DNA of 64,000 bases from CAWJMN01 sp963844055 (GCA_963844055.1 CAWJMN010000001.1:2418001-2482000), one strand, 5' to 3'. Positions 8,847 through 18,458 are shown, counted from the first letter of the stretch. A program made the numbers and translations. Notes: generated from the letters alone by a model not told the origin.

Positions 8847-9680
8847 AACGTAAGACTCGGTCTCTTTGAGCTTGGGGCGCGTGAAGATGTCGGCGGTTGG
8901 GCCAAACTCCACCAACTGGCCCAAGTACATGAAGGCTGTATAGTCGCTAACACGCGAAGCCTGCTGCATGTTGTGGGTAACGATGACAATCGAGTAATCG
9001 CCACGCAGTTCACGAATGAGGTCTTCGACCTTGTGTGTTGCGATCGGATCTAGGGCCGAGCAAGGCTCGTCAAGCAGTAGCACTTCGGGCTCGGCCGCCA
9101 GTGCACGAGCAATGCAAAGCCGTTGCTGCTGTCCACCGGATAGGCCCAGGGCGCTTTCCCGGAGCCGGGTGTGGACTTCGTCCCAAAGAGCGGCGCCGCG
9201 TAGGGCTTGCTCGCCTACTTCGGCAATTACTTGCTGATTCTTCTCGCCATCGATCCGCAGGGGATAAACGACGTTTTCGAAAATGCTCATGGGAAACGGA
9301 TTGGGCTTTTGAAAGACCATCCCCATGCGTTTGCGGAGCTCGATTACGTCGACATTGCGACCATAAATCGAATCACCATTGAGTGTCATTTCCCCTTCGA
9401 TGCGTACCCCTTCAATAAGGTCGTTCATCCGATTGATGCAGCGTAGGAGCGTGCTCTTGCCGCAGCCGGAAGGGCCAATGATGGCTGTCACTTTGCCCGT
9501 CGGGATGCGCATGTTCACATTGAACAACGCCTGTTTTTGACCGTACCACAGGTGAAAGTCGTTAATCTCGACAACGGCCGGCTCGGAGTAAACCGCCTTG
9601 TGAATGACGGAATCGACGATCGTGCCACGTGCAATCGCTTCCAGCCGGCTAGGGGCAGACTTTGAATTGGATTCAATCAT
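8829..9680 (-). CDS. pstB: Phosphate ABC transporter ATP-binding protein PstB
   Basis: The ATPase of the high-affinity phosphate importer, 283 aa from ATG 9680. The frame is open upstream to 9815, but that stretch does not resemble the family. Walker A GPSGCGKST is at residues 69-77. The signature LSGGQQQR, Walker B VLLLDEPCSALDP and H-loop VTHNM are all present, and the protein ends in the PstB-typical YVTGRFG. A leader of about 30 residues precedes the usual start of the ABC domain. No pstS, pstC, pstA or phoU lies nearby, so the gene is an orphan here; the permease genes are presumably elsewhere. Confidence 0.93.
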   Translation of the reverse strand: MIESNSKSAPSRLEAIARGTIVDSVIHKAVYSEPAVVEINDFHLWYGQKQALFNVNMRIPTGKVTAIIGPSGCGKSTLLRCINRMNDLIEGVRIEGEMTLNGDSIYGRNVDVIELRKRMGMVFQKPNPFPMSIFENVVYPLRIDGEKNQQVIAEVGEQALRGAALWDEVHTRLRESALGLSGGQQQRLCIARALAAEPEVLLLDEPCSALDPIATHKVEDLIRELRGDYSIVIVTHNMQQASRVSDYTAFMYLGQLVEFGPTADIFTRPKLKETESYVTGRFG

Positions 9681-10294
9681 AGGAATTGCAAGGTAGCAGC
9701 GGAGGTCAAAACTGGCGTGAAAGGCGTGAGGTGGCTTTTCGTAGGATGTCTGTTGCTGCCCGAAGGTTTTGAACGGCCAAACCTTCAGAAATCGAGGGAT
9801 AGAGCCAAACGTCAAACCTAAGGATCAGGAGATGCCAAGCGTTCATTTCCTAGCGTTCCGGTGTGGAATGGAGAAAACGATTTCAACGCCATGTTAAACC
9901 ACCCTGCATTTTTGAGGGAGGATGCAGGCGATGAAGAAATGGGAAAAAGTTGCCGAAGTTTTCGCGCAAATGGCGGTTTGGGCCGTATTAAGGGTAAATC
10001 TGGCCAGCCTTTAGGACGGTTGAGCTGGGTGATTTGTGATTCGCAATGGCAGCCGCAAAAAGACGAAATTATACGGGAAAAATGGGGGCGAAAATGGGCT
10101 TGCCCCCGTGGCCGAAAGAGCGGTTCGGCGGACTATCTTTTGACCTTTTAACCGATATACTGGTTTTAGCCTTTGGGGGGTGAATTTCACCGCTGGGCTT
10201 CAATTTTTAAAGAACTTCATTCAACCTTCACTTAAGAGTAGTTGGGCGGCAGGCGATCTGTCCCTTCTTCCGCGGAGTGCTAGGAGTAATCGAC
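9681..10294. other. 614-base intergenic region with small inverted repeats
   Basis: No convincing gene. An open frame at 9861-10151 has unlikely composition and no family resemblance. Two short hairpins are visible: CCTGCAT/ATGCAGG (about 9902-9927) and GGGGGC/GCCCCC (about 10085-10108). This may be the promoter region of the divergent pstB and TIM-barrel genes, or may hold an unrecognised RNA. Confidence 0.4.
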
Positions 10295-11206
10295 ATGCTG
10301 CAACAACCTCGTTCACGTCGTGAGTTTTTGGCAACGTCTGCAGCCTTGGCAGCAGGGGCTGCTTTTGGGCTTTCTGCATCACGGGCATTTAGCCAGGCCA
10401 AGCCATCCCTGTTTCAGATCTCGCTCGCCCAATGGTCGCTGCATCGCACCATCTTTGGTGGCAAGCTGAACAATCTCGACTTTGCCAAGGCGGCCAAAGA
10501 GGAGTACGGGATTGAGGCGATTGAGTACGTCAATCAGTTCTTTAAGGACAAAGCCAAGGATCAGAAGTACCTGGAAGACCTTAAGTCGCGTGCCGATGGT
10601 TTGGGCGTCAAGACGCTGTTGATCATGGTGGATGGCGAAGGGAATCTGGGCGATCCCGATGAAGCCAAACGCAAGCAGGCAATTGAGAATCACTACAAGT
10701 GGGTAGAGGCATCGAAGTTCCTGGGTGGTCATTCCATTCGGGTGAATGCAGCCTCCAGCGGTTCCTACGAAGAGCAGCGCAAATTGGCTGCGGACGGACT
10801 GCGTCGTTTGAGTGAATTTGCTGCCCAGCACGGCCTGAATGTGATCGTCGAAAACCACGGTGGTCTATCCTCCAACGGTAAGTGGCTTGCCGAAGTCATG
10901 AAGATGGTCGACCTCAAGAATTGTGGAACCCTGCCCGACTTTGGCAACTTCCATGATTACGATCGCTATCAAGGCGTCACCGAGACCATGCCATTCGCCA
11001 AGGCGGTCAGCGCAAAGAGTCACGATTTTGATGCTGAGGGGAACGAAACCCACACCGACTATTTGAAGATGATGAAGATCGTGCTTGACGCCGGTTACCA
11101 CGGCTATTGTGGAATCGAATACGAAGGTGGCAAGCTGGGTGAGCCTGAAGGCATCAAGGCCACTAAGGCATTGCTAGAGCGTGTTCGCGAAAAGCTGTCG
11201 GCTTAG
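10295..11206 (+). CDS. Tat-exported sugar phosphate isomerase/epimerase-like TIM-barrel protein
   Basis: A 303-residue AP-endonuclease-2/xylose-isomerase-like TIM-barrel protein. It opens with a twin-arginine signal (SRREFLATSAALAAGAAFG) ending near SRAFSQA, so it is predicted to be periplasmic. Barrel-strand metal-ligand positions are recognisable: IEYVNQFF, VIVENHGG, DFGNFHDYD and GIEYEGG. ATG 10295 is preferred because TAGGAGT precedes it by about 8 bases; an in-frame GTG lies at 10277. Such exported proteins are very numerous in Planctomycetes and usually tied to sugar or glycoside metabolism. The substrate cannot be named. Confidence 0.85.
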   Translation: MLQQPRSRREFLATSAALAAGAAFGLSASRAFSQAKPSLFQISLAQWSLHRTIFGGKLNNLDFAKAAKEEYGIEAIEYVNQFFKDKAKDQKYLEDLKSRADGLGVKTLLIMVDGEGNLGDPDEAKRKQAIENHYKWVEASKFLGGHSIRVNAASSGSYEEQRKLAADGLRRLSEFAAQHGLNVIVENHGGLSSNGKWLAEVMKMVDLKNCGTLPDFGNFHDYDRYQGVTETMPFAKAVSAKSHDFDAEGNETHTDYLKMMKIVLDAGYHGYCGIEYEGGKLGEPEGIKATKALLERVREKLSA

Positions 11207-11352
11207 TCCGGCGGCGTGTTATCATTCTTTGTGAAGAATGGTAACTTCTGTATCGTAGAGAAACGCTTGTTTCTCTCGGAAAACGGATTGAAGTTTGTTG
11301 GTGGTGTACGACCTGTTTCGCTGCCAAAGTAGGCAAGGATTGTTGGCTCACC

Positions 11353-12912
11353 ATGGATTACCAGGATGCTCTTGAGCGATATGTTGGCCATCGCGTCGCA
11401 GTGACGACGTTTGGCTCCATTCGCATTTGGGGAACAGTGCTGGTGGTCAATGAAGACCATGTGCGATTGGGACAGACTGTTGTCACCAATGAGCATGAAG
11501 ACCATGGTTGGTTTGGGCAGATGCAGTATGGAGATGCAGATAGTCACTCCGGCCCCTACAACACAGAGACGATCGTTCAATTTCATCAGATTGTGGCGAT
11601 CAATTGTCAGGATGAAATCGATGATGAGCCTGTAGAGCCCCGTCGCGTAGAACGTCGATCCGCCGACTTGGAAGAAAACTCCGGCGACAGTTCCGGTGAC
11701 CTTCCCGAATCCCGTGCCGCGGGTATTCCAGTATCGGGTGCGGCAATCCTGCCGCAGGAAGATCCTGCCCTCAAGCAGTTGCTGGTGGATCGCTGCTTGT
11801 TGGAAGTCGGAATCGGCCTGGTAAAGCTGGTTGAGCCAAGCGAAGGCTTTTCTTATCGCCTGGGGTTGGTGCGCGGTCAAGTCGCGCGTGACTTGGGGAT
11901 TGTTGCCCCCGAAATTCGAATTGCAGAAAATCTGATGCTGCCTCAGGGTGGTTATCGGATTTTGATTGAAGGGGTGGCTGCCGCCCTGGGTGAAGTCACC
12001 GTCGGGCACGTATTGGCAATCGATAGCGGCCAAGTTACCCAGCGGATCGAAGGCGAATTTCGGCATGAGCCTGTCTATGGTCTCCCTTCCCTTTGGATTC
12101 CAATCGAGCGCCGAGAAGAGGCTGAGAAATCGGGCTATCTAACGTGTGATGCTGGCGCAGCCATTGCCGTGCATGTTCAGCAAGTCCTTCAGCAGCAAGC
12201 CGCGCAGCTGTTTTCGCTCGATGATGCTCGCGAAGCACTTCAACGTGTCGAAAAACAGGCTCCGACCACGGTGGCAGAGGTAGAACGTCGGATCGCCCTT
12301 CCCGTGATTCACTCGACGTTGTCCCGGTTGTTGGAAGAGGGCGTTTCGATTCGCCCGCTCGTTCGTATTTTGCAGGGGCTAGCGCGTGCAGCATGCGATT
12401 CCGACGAAGAAGAGCATTTGGTGAAAGCGGCACGTCTGGCTATTCGGCCGTATATTTTGGAATCGATCCGGCATGAGGATGGACGCATTCATGCGTACGG
12501 CCTCTCCGGTGAATTGGCCGAACTTTTGCTAAGGCAGCGGAAGCATGGCACTCAGTTTGGACTGACATGCGGCGCATTGGCTGAGATGTTGGCTCAGGTG
12601 GTAGACGACACTAGCATTGATCGTCGTTCGCCATTGGTGCTGATTGTTCCAGACCTACTGCGCGGTCCTCTATGGAAGGAAATCCGCAATCGGTTCTCGC
12701 ACGTTCGCATCTTGGCCGAGGGAGAGATTGTCGAGCCCTACCAAGTTCGTATGCATCGCCGTTTAGAGATCACCGAAGATCCTGATGCTACGCTGTCACC
12801 GTTGGTAGAGCCCGTCGCTGCCAAGGAAGAAGTTGCGGGAGTCGATGCGAGTCGCCCCCGCACCGTGGAGGCGAGCCCTGCGGTTGAGGTCGCCCCTCGT
12901 CAGCCTCGTTAA
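11353..12912 (+). CDS. Soluble FlhA/FHIPEP cytoplasmic-domain protein with Sm-like N-terminus
   Basis: A 519-residue protein. Residues about 1-85 resemble a small beta-barrel of Sm/LSm type (GHRVAVTTFGSIRIWGTVLVV). An acidic, disordered-looking linker runs to about 130. Residues about 135-480 look like the cytoplasmic domain of FlhA/LcrD export-gate proteins, with hallmark stretches QVARDLGIVAPEIRI, GEVTVGHVLAIDSG, YGLPSLWI and EGVSIRPLVRILQGLA. The eight N-terminal membrane helices of FlhA are absent, and no hydrophobic segment is seen. No flagellar or type III secretion gene lies in the window. A role as a docking scaffold is inference. The FHIPEP assignment is fairly firm; the Sm-like one is tentative. 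Confidence 0.75.
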   Translation: MDYQDALERYVGHRVAVTTFGSIRIWGTVLVVNEDHVRLGQTVVTNEHEDHGWFGQMQYGDADSHSGPYNTETIVQFHQIVAINCQDEIDDEPVEPRRVERRSADLEENSGDSSGDLPESRAAGIPVSGAAILPQEDPALKQLLVDRCLLEVGIGLVKLVEPSEGFSYRLGLVRGQVARDLGIVAPEIRIAENLMLPQGGYRILIEGVAAALGEVTVGHVLAIDSGQVTQRIEGEFRHEPVYGLPSLWIPIERREEAEKSGYLTCDAGAAIAVHVQQVLQQQAAQLFSLDDAREALQRVEKQAPTTVAEVERRIALPVIHSTLSRLLEEGVSIRPLVRILQGLARAACDSDEEEHLVKAARLAIRPYILESIRHEDGRIHAYGLSGELAELLLRQRKHGTQFGLTCGALAEMLAQVVDDTSIDRRSPLVLIVPDLLRGPLWKEIRNRFSHVRILAEGEIVEPYQVRMHRRLEITEDPDATLSPLVEPVAAKEEVAGVDASRPRTVEASPAVEVAPRQPR

Positions 12913-12914
12913 GC

Positions 12915-13244
12915 TTAACGATAATCGTCGCGAACCGGCGAGAAGAAATCGAGCGCCACAACCGGGTCTTTACCGGCAACCGCGCTGTGAACAACGCCCC
13001 CGGGAATGTTCCACATCTCTCCAGGCTGAAGTGTGCGAGTCTCACCACCAATCGTAAAGGTGAGTTCGCCGGAAACCAGCATTCCCATCTGTTCGTGCGG
13101 GTGGCTGTGCGCTTGGACCACAGCATGTGGCTCAAATTCAACGCGAGAGAGCATCATCTTTTCGCCCGCCATCGTGAAGATGTTCACGCCCGGGAAGATG
13201 GTGTGTTGTGAGCATTCGCCACGAGTCATGTAATAGGAGGACAT
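12915..13244 (-). CDS. Small cupin-domain protein
   Basis: A single-domain cupin of 109 residues. Cupin motif 1 (HSHPHEQMGMLVSGELTFTIGG, containing the metal-binding His/His/Glu) and motif 2 (PGEMWNIPGGVVHSAV) are both present, so a metal-binding beta-barrel is expected. Substrate unknown; small cupins include isomerases, dioxygenase-like enzymes and sensors. It converges on the FHIPEP-domain gene, with only 2 bases between the stop codons. It lies downstream of enolase on the same strand, with a 42-base gap. Confidence 0.85.
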   Translation of the reverse strand: MSSYYMTRGECSQHTIFPGVNIFTMAGEKMMLSRVEFEPHAVVQAHSHPHEQMGMLVSGELTFTIGGETRTLQPGEMWNIPGGVVHSAVAGKDPVVALDFFSPVRDDYR

Positions 13245-13286
13245 GGTAATTCCGCTTGTGGAATAAGGAGAGAGAGCAGGCGTACA

Positions 13287-14574
13287 TTACGAAAGGAGTT
13301 CATCGAGTCGTAAAAGCTGATTGTATTTGGAAAGTCGTTCGCTGCGGGCGATCGAACCGACTTTGATGTGGTCGGCATCAGCTGCCACAGAAAGGTCCGC
13401 CAAGAAGTCATCCTCGGTCTCGCCGCTGCGAGCCGAGACAACAGTGCCGTAGCCATGCTTGTTTGCCAGCAGTAAGGTCTCTAGCGTTTCGCTTAAGGTG
13501 CCAATCTGGTTCACTTTGATTAGCACGCTGTTCGCAGCGTTTAAAGATATCCCCTGCGAAAGTCGCTGGGGGTTGGTGGCAAATAGGTCGTCTCCAACGA
13601 GTTTTACCCGGTGTCCTAGGCGGCTTGTAAGCAGTTGCCAGCCTGTGAAATCATCCTCCGCTAGACCATCCTCAATGCTGACAATCGGATAAGCGCTTAC
13701 CCATGCCTCCAAGCGATCGATCATCGCTTCGGCTGTCAGCCGCTTCCCTTGTTCTGCTGCCAAATGATATCCACCGTCGCGATAGAAGTGCGTAGAAGCG
13801 ACATCAATCGCTCAGCGATACTTGGCTACCGGGTATGAGGCCCGCCAATTGAATCGCCTCAATCACGATTTCAACCGCTTGCTGATTCGATTCCAGGCGA
13901 GGCCCAAAGCCACCTTCGTCACCAACCAGGTATCCCTCGTACCCGCGCTTCGTTAGTAAATTGCCCAATCGCCGATAGACGCGGACGATCCATTCCAGCG
14001 CGTCCGGATAATTGGCGGCACCATGGGGAATGATCAAGATATCTTGAAAGTCAAGATTGCCCCCCGCATGTTTTCCTCCCGAGATCATATTCGTCATTGG
14101 GAATGGGACCCGCAGGGGCACTTTCCAGCGTGCGGAAACTGGATCACGATCCGCAATCAGTAACCGCAAATGTTGGCAGAGCGGAACTTGTTTGGCATTG
14201 GCAGCCGCCCGCGCATTGGCCAGTGACACCGCCAACAAGGCGTTAGCCCCCAGCCGGCCTTTTTGTGGAGTTCCATCCGCTTCGATAAGGCGGCGATCAA
14301 CCTGCTGCTGCTCTTCGGGCGAGAGACCCCGCACAACGTCACTCAAAACGTCGCCAACGAACCGGGCCGCCTTTTGTGTGCCCAGGCCGTCGTACCGCTG
14401 TGGATCGCCATCTCGCAGTTCAATCGCCTCGGCCGTACCAGTACTGGCTCCCGAGGGAACGCTAGCTCGGCCGAAAACTCCGTTGCTCAGCCATACCTCT
14501 GCTTCGACCGTCGGCTTTCCGCGGCTATCGAGGATCTCACGGCCAACGACACGAGCAATGGTAGGCAAAGTCAT
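13287..14574 (-). CDS. eno: Enolase, frame broken at about 13812
   Basis: Glycolytic phosphopyruvate hydratase. The N-terminal frame (14574 down to a stop at 13804) has VVGREILDSRGKPTVE, VPSGASTG and VGDEGGFGP. The C-terminal part, in another frame (down to 13287), has SIEDGLAEDD, LVGDDLFATN, LIKVNQIGTLSE and SGETEDDF. Between them the minus strand reads GCTGAGC (13810-13816). Removing the A (base 13812 on the plus strand) restores LAIDVASTHFYRDGGYHLAAEQG, a good match to the enolase region LAMDCAASEFY. The repaired length of 428 aa is normal. Enolase is normally single-copy and essential, so a true null is unlikely unless a second copy exists. A kinase gene lies upstream on the same strand. 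Confidence 0.88.
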
Positions 14575-14638
14575 AGTGAGGAAATCAAAAAGAAGTGTGA
14601 GAAGACGCAGGACCTACTGCAGCAATGTCGAGGGATAG

Positions 14639-16498
14639 CTATCTTGTGGAGTCGGGCAGCGATTTCTTGGCGGCTTGTAGTTTTTCTGTAGCCCAAGGTT
14701 TGTCAGCATAAAGAACTTGCAGGCCACGCAGAATCTGGCTTGCTTGCTCTGGGGCTTTCGTTCCCAGTTCTGTTACGGCCGCAAGTTGCTCGTCGAGTAG
14801 CCCCTCTTCCTGAGATCGCATCGCTGCCTCAGCCCCCTCCAGCTTTTCTAACTGCCTGCGGCAGAGATCGGTGATAGATCGGCGTGCTCCTTTCTCCTTC
14901 GAATCTGGTGAAGCAGTGGAGTCTGCTCCAAGGGCATCGATGATCGCTTGAAAACGAATCTTCGCCGCTGCCGGATCGGTCTTCATAAGTGCGATGGCCT
15001 GCAAATACCAGTGTTCGGCCGGATCGGCACCATGGGTATTGATCGCCGTGCGAGCACGCAGTTCAAAGCGTTTTTCAAGCCGATAGAGTTCCACCGACTC
15101 GAGCGCTTTGCGCAAGGGGGCAGATCGGCTATCTTCCGGAAATGAGGCAACAAAGCGTTCGATCTCGGCTTCCACGGTCGCCATCTGCTGGGGTTCACCG
15201 CTGGTGATCGCTGGTTCTACGCGGGCATACAGTTGGTCCGCTGTCGGACTTTTCAAAAGGTACCATCCGCCAAATCCAAGGATCGCAATGATTCCTACCA
15301 ACAATGCCGCCATACGCAAAATGCTACCCAGGCCGGCTTCTTCGGAGTCATGATCTCGATCACGCTTGCGTAGCTCGTCCTCACTAACCGTGGTGAAGTG
15401 CGTGGCCTTTTGAACGGGAGCGGGGCTGGCTGCTTCTACATTGCTCGACGTTCCACCTCTTTGTGTTGGCGCAGAGGTTGGCATCGACAAGGAATTGGCG
15501 ACAACGCCCTGTTTGGTCATGTCTCCTAAAGCGGCGGTCGGATTAGAAATTCCAGCACGTGTATGGATCGCGGTTACGTCACTGGAACCCTTGGAAATAT
15601 TCGTAGGAATCGGTGCGGGAGTTGAAACAACGGGTGTCGCATCCACTGGCGAGGGAATCGGTTGCCCCACCTGGGTTTCCATAGAGAGGGCATGCTCCAT
15701 CGCACGTAATCGATTGGCCACCGCCACTGCCGTAGCAATCCGCTTCTGAGGATCTTTTGCCAGCAGTTGATCGACAATCTGCGCGAACTCATCAGGCGTA
15801 TCAGGAGCGAGGCGATGGATCGGGATCGGCTCTTCAAAGCGAAGCCGATGAATGACTTCGGGGAGCGACTTTCCGGCAAAGGGTGGCCGCCCAGATAGCA
15901 GCGCGTAAAGCACGCTCCCAAGGCTATAAAGATCACACCGTGGAGAAACTTGCTTCCCCTCAGCCTGCTCCGGCGACATATAGTCCGCCGTGCCTAGCAC
16001 GCCACCATCCGAAGTCAGGCTAGTGCCACCATAGAGCTTGGCAATTCCGAAGTCCGTCAGTTTTACGTGGTCCTGCGAATCCACCATCAGGTTCGCCGGC
16101 TTAAGGTCGCGATGCACAATTCCGCGATCATGTGCATGCTTCAGCGCCTTGGCCACTTCAATTCCAATTCGGGCCACCTCGCGCCAGTGAAATCGCCTTC
16201 CGCTCGAAAGCTCTTCCTGTAGGCTGCGCCCTTCCACCAATTCCATGGAATAGAACAGATGGCCATCATCCTCACCGAACCCATAAAGCTGAACGATGTT
16301 CGGATGAAGCAGGCGTTTCAGCGTCTCTACTTCCCCCTGGAAGCGATCGCGAAAGCCCGGCTCGTCTGACAGGGCAGGGGACAGCACCTTAATGGCCGCC
16401 CGTTCTCCATCCGCCTTTTCCCCGATGTACACCGATCCCATTCCACCTCGGCCAAGGACCTTTGTCAGGCGATACGGGCCTAGTTTTTCAAGTGCCAT
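14639..16498 (-). CDS. Membrane-anchored serine/threonine protein kinase (Hanks type)
   Basis: A 619-residue kinase. The glycine loop GRGGMGSVY (16-24), catalytic Lys37, HRDLKPAN (from 129), DFG (149-151) and the SPE activation-segment end are intact, so it should be active. A Pro/Ser/Thr-rich linker (about 275-385) leads to one transmembrane helix (about 394-415). About 200 helical residues follow, probably outside the cytoplasm. The layout matches PknB-like receptor kinases without PASTA repeats. It lies 64 bases upstream of enolase on the same strand. Target and signal are unknown. Confidence 0.92.
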   Translation of the reverse strand: MALEKLGPYRLTKVLGRGGMGSVYIGEKADGERAAIKVLSPALSDEPGFRDRFQGEVETLKRLLHPNIVQLYGFGEDDGHLFYSMELVEGRSLQEELSSGRRFHWREVARIGIEVAKALKHAHDRGIVHRDLKPANLMVDSQDHVKLTDFGIAKLYGGTSLTSDGGVLGTADYMSPEQAEGKQVSPRCDLYSLGSVLYALLSGRPPFAGKSLPEVIHRLRFEEPIPIHRLAPDTPDEFAQIVDQLLAKDPQKRIATAVAVANRLRAMEHALSMETQVGQPIPSPVDATPVVSTPAPIPTNISKGSSDVTAIHTRAGISNPTAALGDMTKQGVVANSLSMPTSAPTQRGGTSSNVEAASPAPVQKATHFTTVSEDELRKRDRDHDSEEAGLGSILRMAALLVGIIAILGFGGWYLLKSPTADQLYARVEPAITSGEPQQMATVEAEIERFVASFPEDSRSAPLRKALESVELYRLEKRFELRARTAINTHGADPAEHWYLQAIALMKTDPAAAKIRFQAIIDALGADSTASPDSKEKGARRSITDLCRRQLEKLEGAEAAMRSQEEGLLDEQLAAVTELGTKAPEQASQILRGLQVLYADKPWATEKLQAAKKSLPDSTR

Positions 16499-16904
16499 GG
16501 AATTGCCGGGTAATCTAGTGATTTTGCGGGGTGGTACTAAGGTTGACGGGGCCGGCCGAGATAAAGGGCCGCGAACTCATTGTTAACCGAACCGCAGGGC
16601 GATGCAATCGACTCGCCTCGGCATCGAGCTTTCTAGCCGGGATTGCGGCTGGCGGCCTACGAATGCGGCCAATTCCTCGGCCTAGCCACCTGAATTCTGC
16701 CCTGACGGCCATTGTCGTTGGTCTAACCCTCCCGGATTACCAAGCCGTGGGGTGGAATCTGGTCCAAGTCGAGACTGTAATAAATTAGCCTGTTGCGGGG
16801 GCTCTTTGTTTTCCTTAGTATGGTTTATTAGGGTTATTCTGCTTCCACCAGAGGCTGTCGCGATTTGCCGACGGCGTGTAGCAGTCCGGCCTAGGAATTG
16901 AACC
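16499..16904. other. 406-base divergent intergenic region
   Basis: It separates the divergent kinase and DUF1559 genes. Only shadow open frames are present; no convincing gene, RNA or strong hairpin was seen. It presumably carries both promoters. Confidence 0.4.
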
Positions 16905-17915
16905 ATGATCTCCACTTCAGTTCGAAAAACTAAGGGGTTTACCCTTATCGAATTGCTGGTGGTGATCGCCATCATCGGGCTGCTAATTGCGCTGCTGCTT
17001 CCGGCTGTGCAAAGTGCTCGAGAAGCTGCCCGTCGAACACAGTGCAGCAGCAACATGCGCCAGCTTGCGATGGCAAGCCACAACTTCTACGACCAAAAGA
17101 ATCGTGAACTGCCGCAAGGCGTTCAGATGAATCATGTGACAGATGTTGCATGGTGGTCAAGCGACATCTGTAGTGACGCAGGACCGTTCGGCCCCAACTG
17201 GGCCGTGTTGCTTCTTCCCTACATCGAACAATCTGCTCTTTACGACGCCAATAAGGTCGAAGCTTATCGCCAAACGGGTGATCAATCCTGGCGTGAGCTT
17301 CGCAAACAGCCGCTTTCCATGATGAGCTGTCCATCGGGCAGTTTGGGAACACCTGCTTATAATGGACCAGGGGGACCATGGGCACGCGGCAACTATGCAG
17401 CCAATGCCGGTCCAACTTGGTTCTTTATGACCGTGAACGGTAAGTCCAATTTAGAGTCGCCGTTTGGTGTTGCTGGCGGCGTGATGTGCGTCAACTACGG
17501 TTCTACCTTTGGCGAGATCCTAGATGGCACAAGCAACGTCATCTTGCTTAATGAAGTGCGACACGGTGTCGGGGCGACCGACCGTCGTGGAACTTGGGCA
17601 CTTGGCTTTCCCGGGGCCAGCTTCACCGCTGCGAATGCGATTGGCGATTGCACTAACCCAAATGATCCCTGGGAATTAGCCGACGATATCGAAGGCTGCG
17701 GAGCGTTTTGGTACAGCGGCATCGGTTCTCGTCGAAGGATGGGGTGTTGGAGCGGTGCTCTCAGCTGGCAAGCTCAGGCTAGAAGTTACCACCCAGCAGG
17801 CGTGAATGCGGCCATGGTCGATGGTAGCGTTCGCTTCGTCCCCAATAACATCAACCAGCGAATCTGGTTCTTCATGAACAGCCGCAATGATGGGGCGGCC
17901 TTTACGCTGCCGTAA
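16905..17915 (+). CDS. DUF1559 prepilin-like protein
   Basis: A 336-residue member of the planctomycete-expanded DUF1559 family. It opens with a type IV prepilin-like leader: basic residues, then the cleavage context KG/FTLIELLVVIAIIG (Gly11/Phe12) and a hydrophobic helix, followed by ARRTQCSSNMRQL. The C-terminal part contains the family-typical HPAGVNAAMVDGSVRFV, close to the H-x-G-G-x-N-x-x-x-x-D-G-S-V-R signature. These proteins are thought to be pseudopilin-like surface components; no precise role is proven. A lipoprotein gene follows 78 bases downstream on the same strand, an arrangement common in Planctomycetes. Confidence 0.93.
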   Translation: MISTSVRKTKGFTLIELLVVIAIIGLLIALLLPAVQSAREAARRTQCSSNMRQLAMASHNFYDQKNRELPQGVQMNHVTDVAWWSSDICSDAGPFGPNWAVLLLPYIEQSALYDANKVEAYRQTGDQSWRELRKQPLSMMSCPSGSLGTPAYNGPGGPWARGNYAANAGPTWFFMTVNGKSNLESPFGVAGGVMCVNYGSTFGEILDGTSNVILLNEVRHGVGATDRRGTWALGFPGASFTAANAIGDCTNPNDPWELADDIEGCGAFWYSGIGSRRRMGCWSGALSWQAQARSYHPAGVNAAMVDGSVRFVPNNINQRIWFFMNSRNDGAAFTLP

Positions 17916-17993
17916 GCGGCCTTCATTCGTGACACCACAACAGAACTGCTGTTCTGTCATTTGTACAAGCCGCTCGTCCCCTGGCCATCTGCG

Positions 17994-18428
17994 ATGCAAC
18001 TACAAACGACAAGCAGAACCCGTCGAACATGGCTCGGGCAAGTCGCAGTATCGGCGGCACTGACGATAATTGTCGGCTGTGGACCCAGGCGGCAAAAGGT
18101 AAAGCTCAAACTAACCCATCAAGGTAAAGACTATATTCCTGGGAAGAATGAGTATCTGTTAGTCATTTTGGTGCCACAGGGGGCCGCGGGTAAGTCCGCC
18201 GGAACGACATTCCCCGCCAATCCGCTCCCCGATGGCTCATTTGAAGTGATAGGCGAAGGGAAGGGGATACCACCAGGGCGATATCACGTCCGCATTGAAA
18301 ACCCCATGCACAACAGCCCGGTAGCCATTCCTGAGGAATTCGCCAGCAGTGAATCCCCCGTCGTCCGCGAAGTGGTCGTGGGGGTAGAAGAGTTGAGCCC
18401 CGTCGATTTGACGGCAGGCTCTCGGTAA
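17994..18428 (+). CDS. Small predicted lipoprotein
   Basis: 144 residues from ATG 17994; the frame is open from a TTG at 17961. The N-terminus has a basic TSRTRRTW followed by a hydrophobic stretch ending in the lipobox IVGC. The mature part is mostly beta (KVKLKLTHQGKDY, GSFEVIGEGKGIPPGRYHVRI), resembling a carboxypeptidase-regulatory/transthyretin-like fold. Short secreted proteins of this kind often follow DUF1559 genes in planctomycetes, as here. Function unknown. Confidence 0.75.
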   Translation: MQLQTTSRTRRTWLGQVAVSAALTIIVGCGPRRQKVKLKLTHQGKDYIPGKNEYLLVILVPQGAAGKSAGTTFPANPLPDGSFEVIGEGKGIPPGRYHVRIENPMHNSPVAIPEEFASSESPVVREVVVGVEELSPVDLTAGSR

Positions 18429-18458
18429 CGCTCGTTTGTCTGGCGATTGCTTTCGCAA

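Noticed and set aside
9861..10151. A 96-codon plus frame in the gap before the TIM-barrel gene
   Set aside because: Odd composition (many Trp, Arg and Gly), no recognisable start signal and no family.
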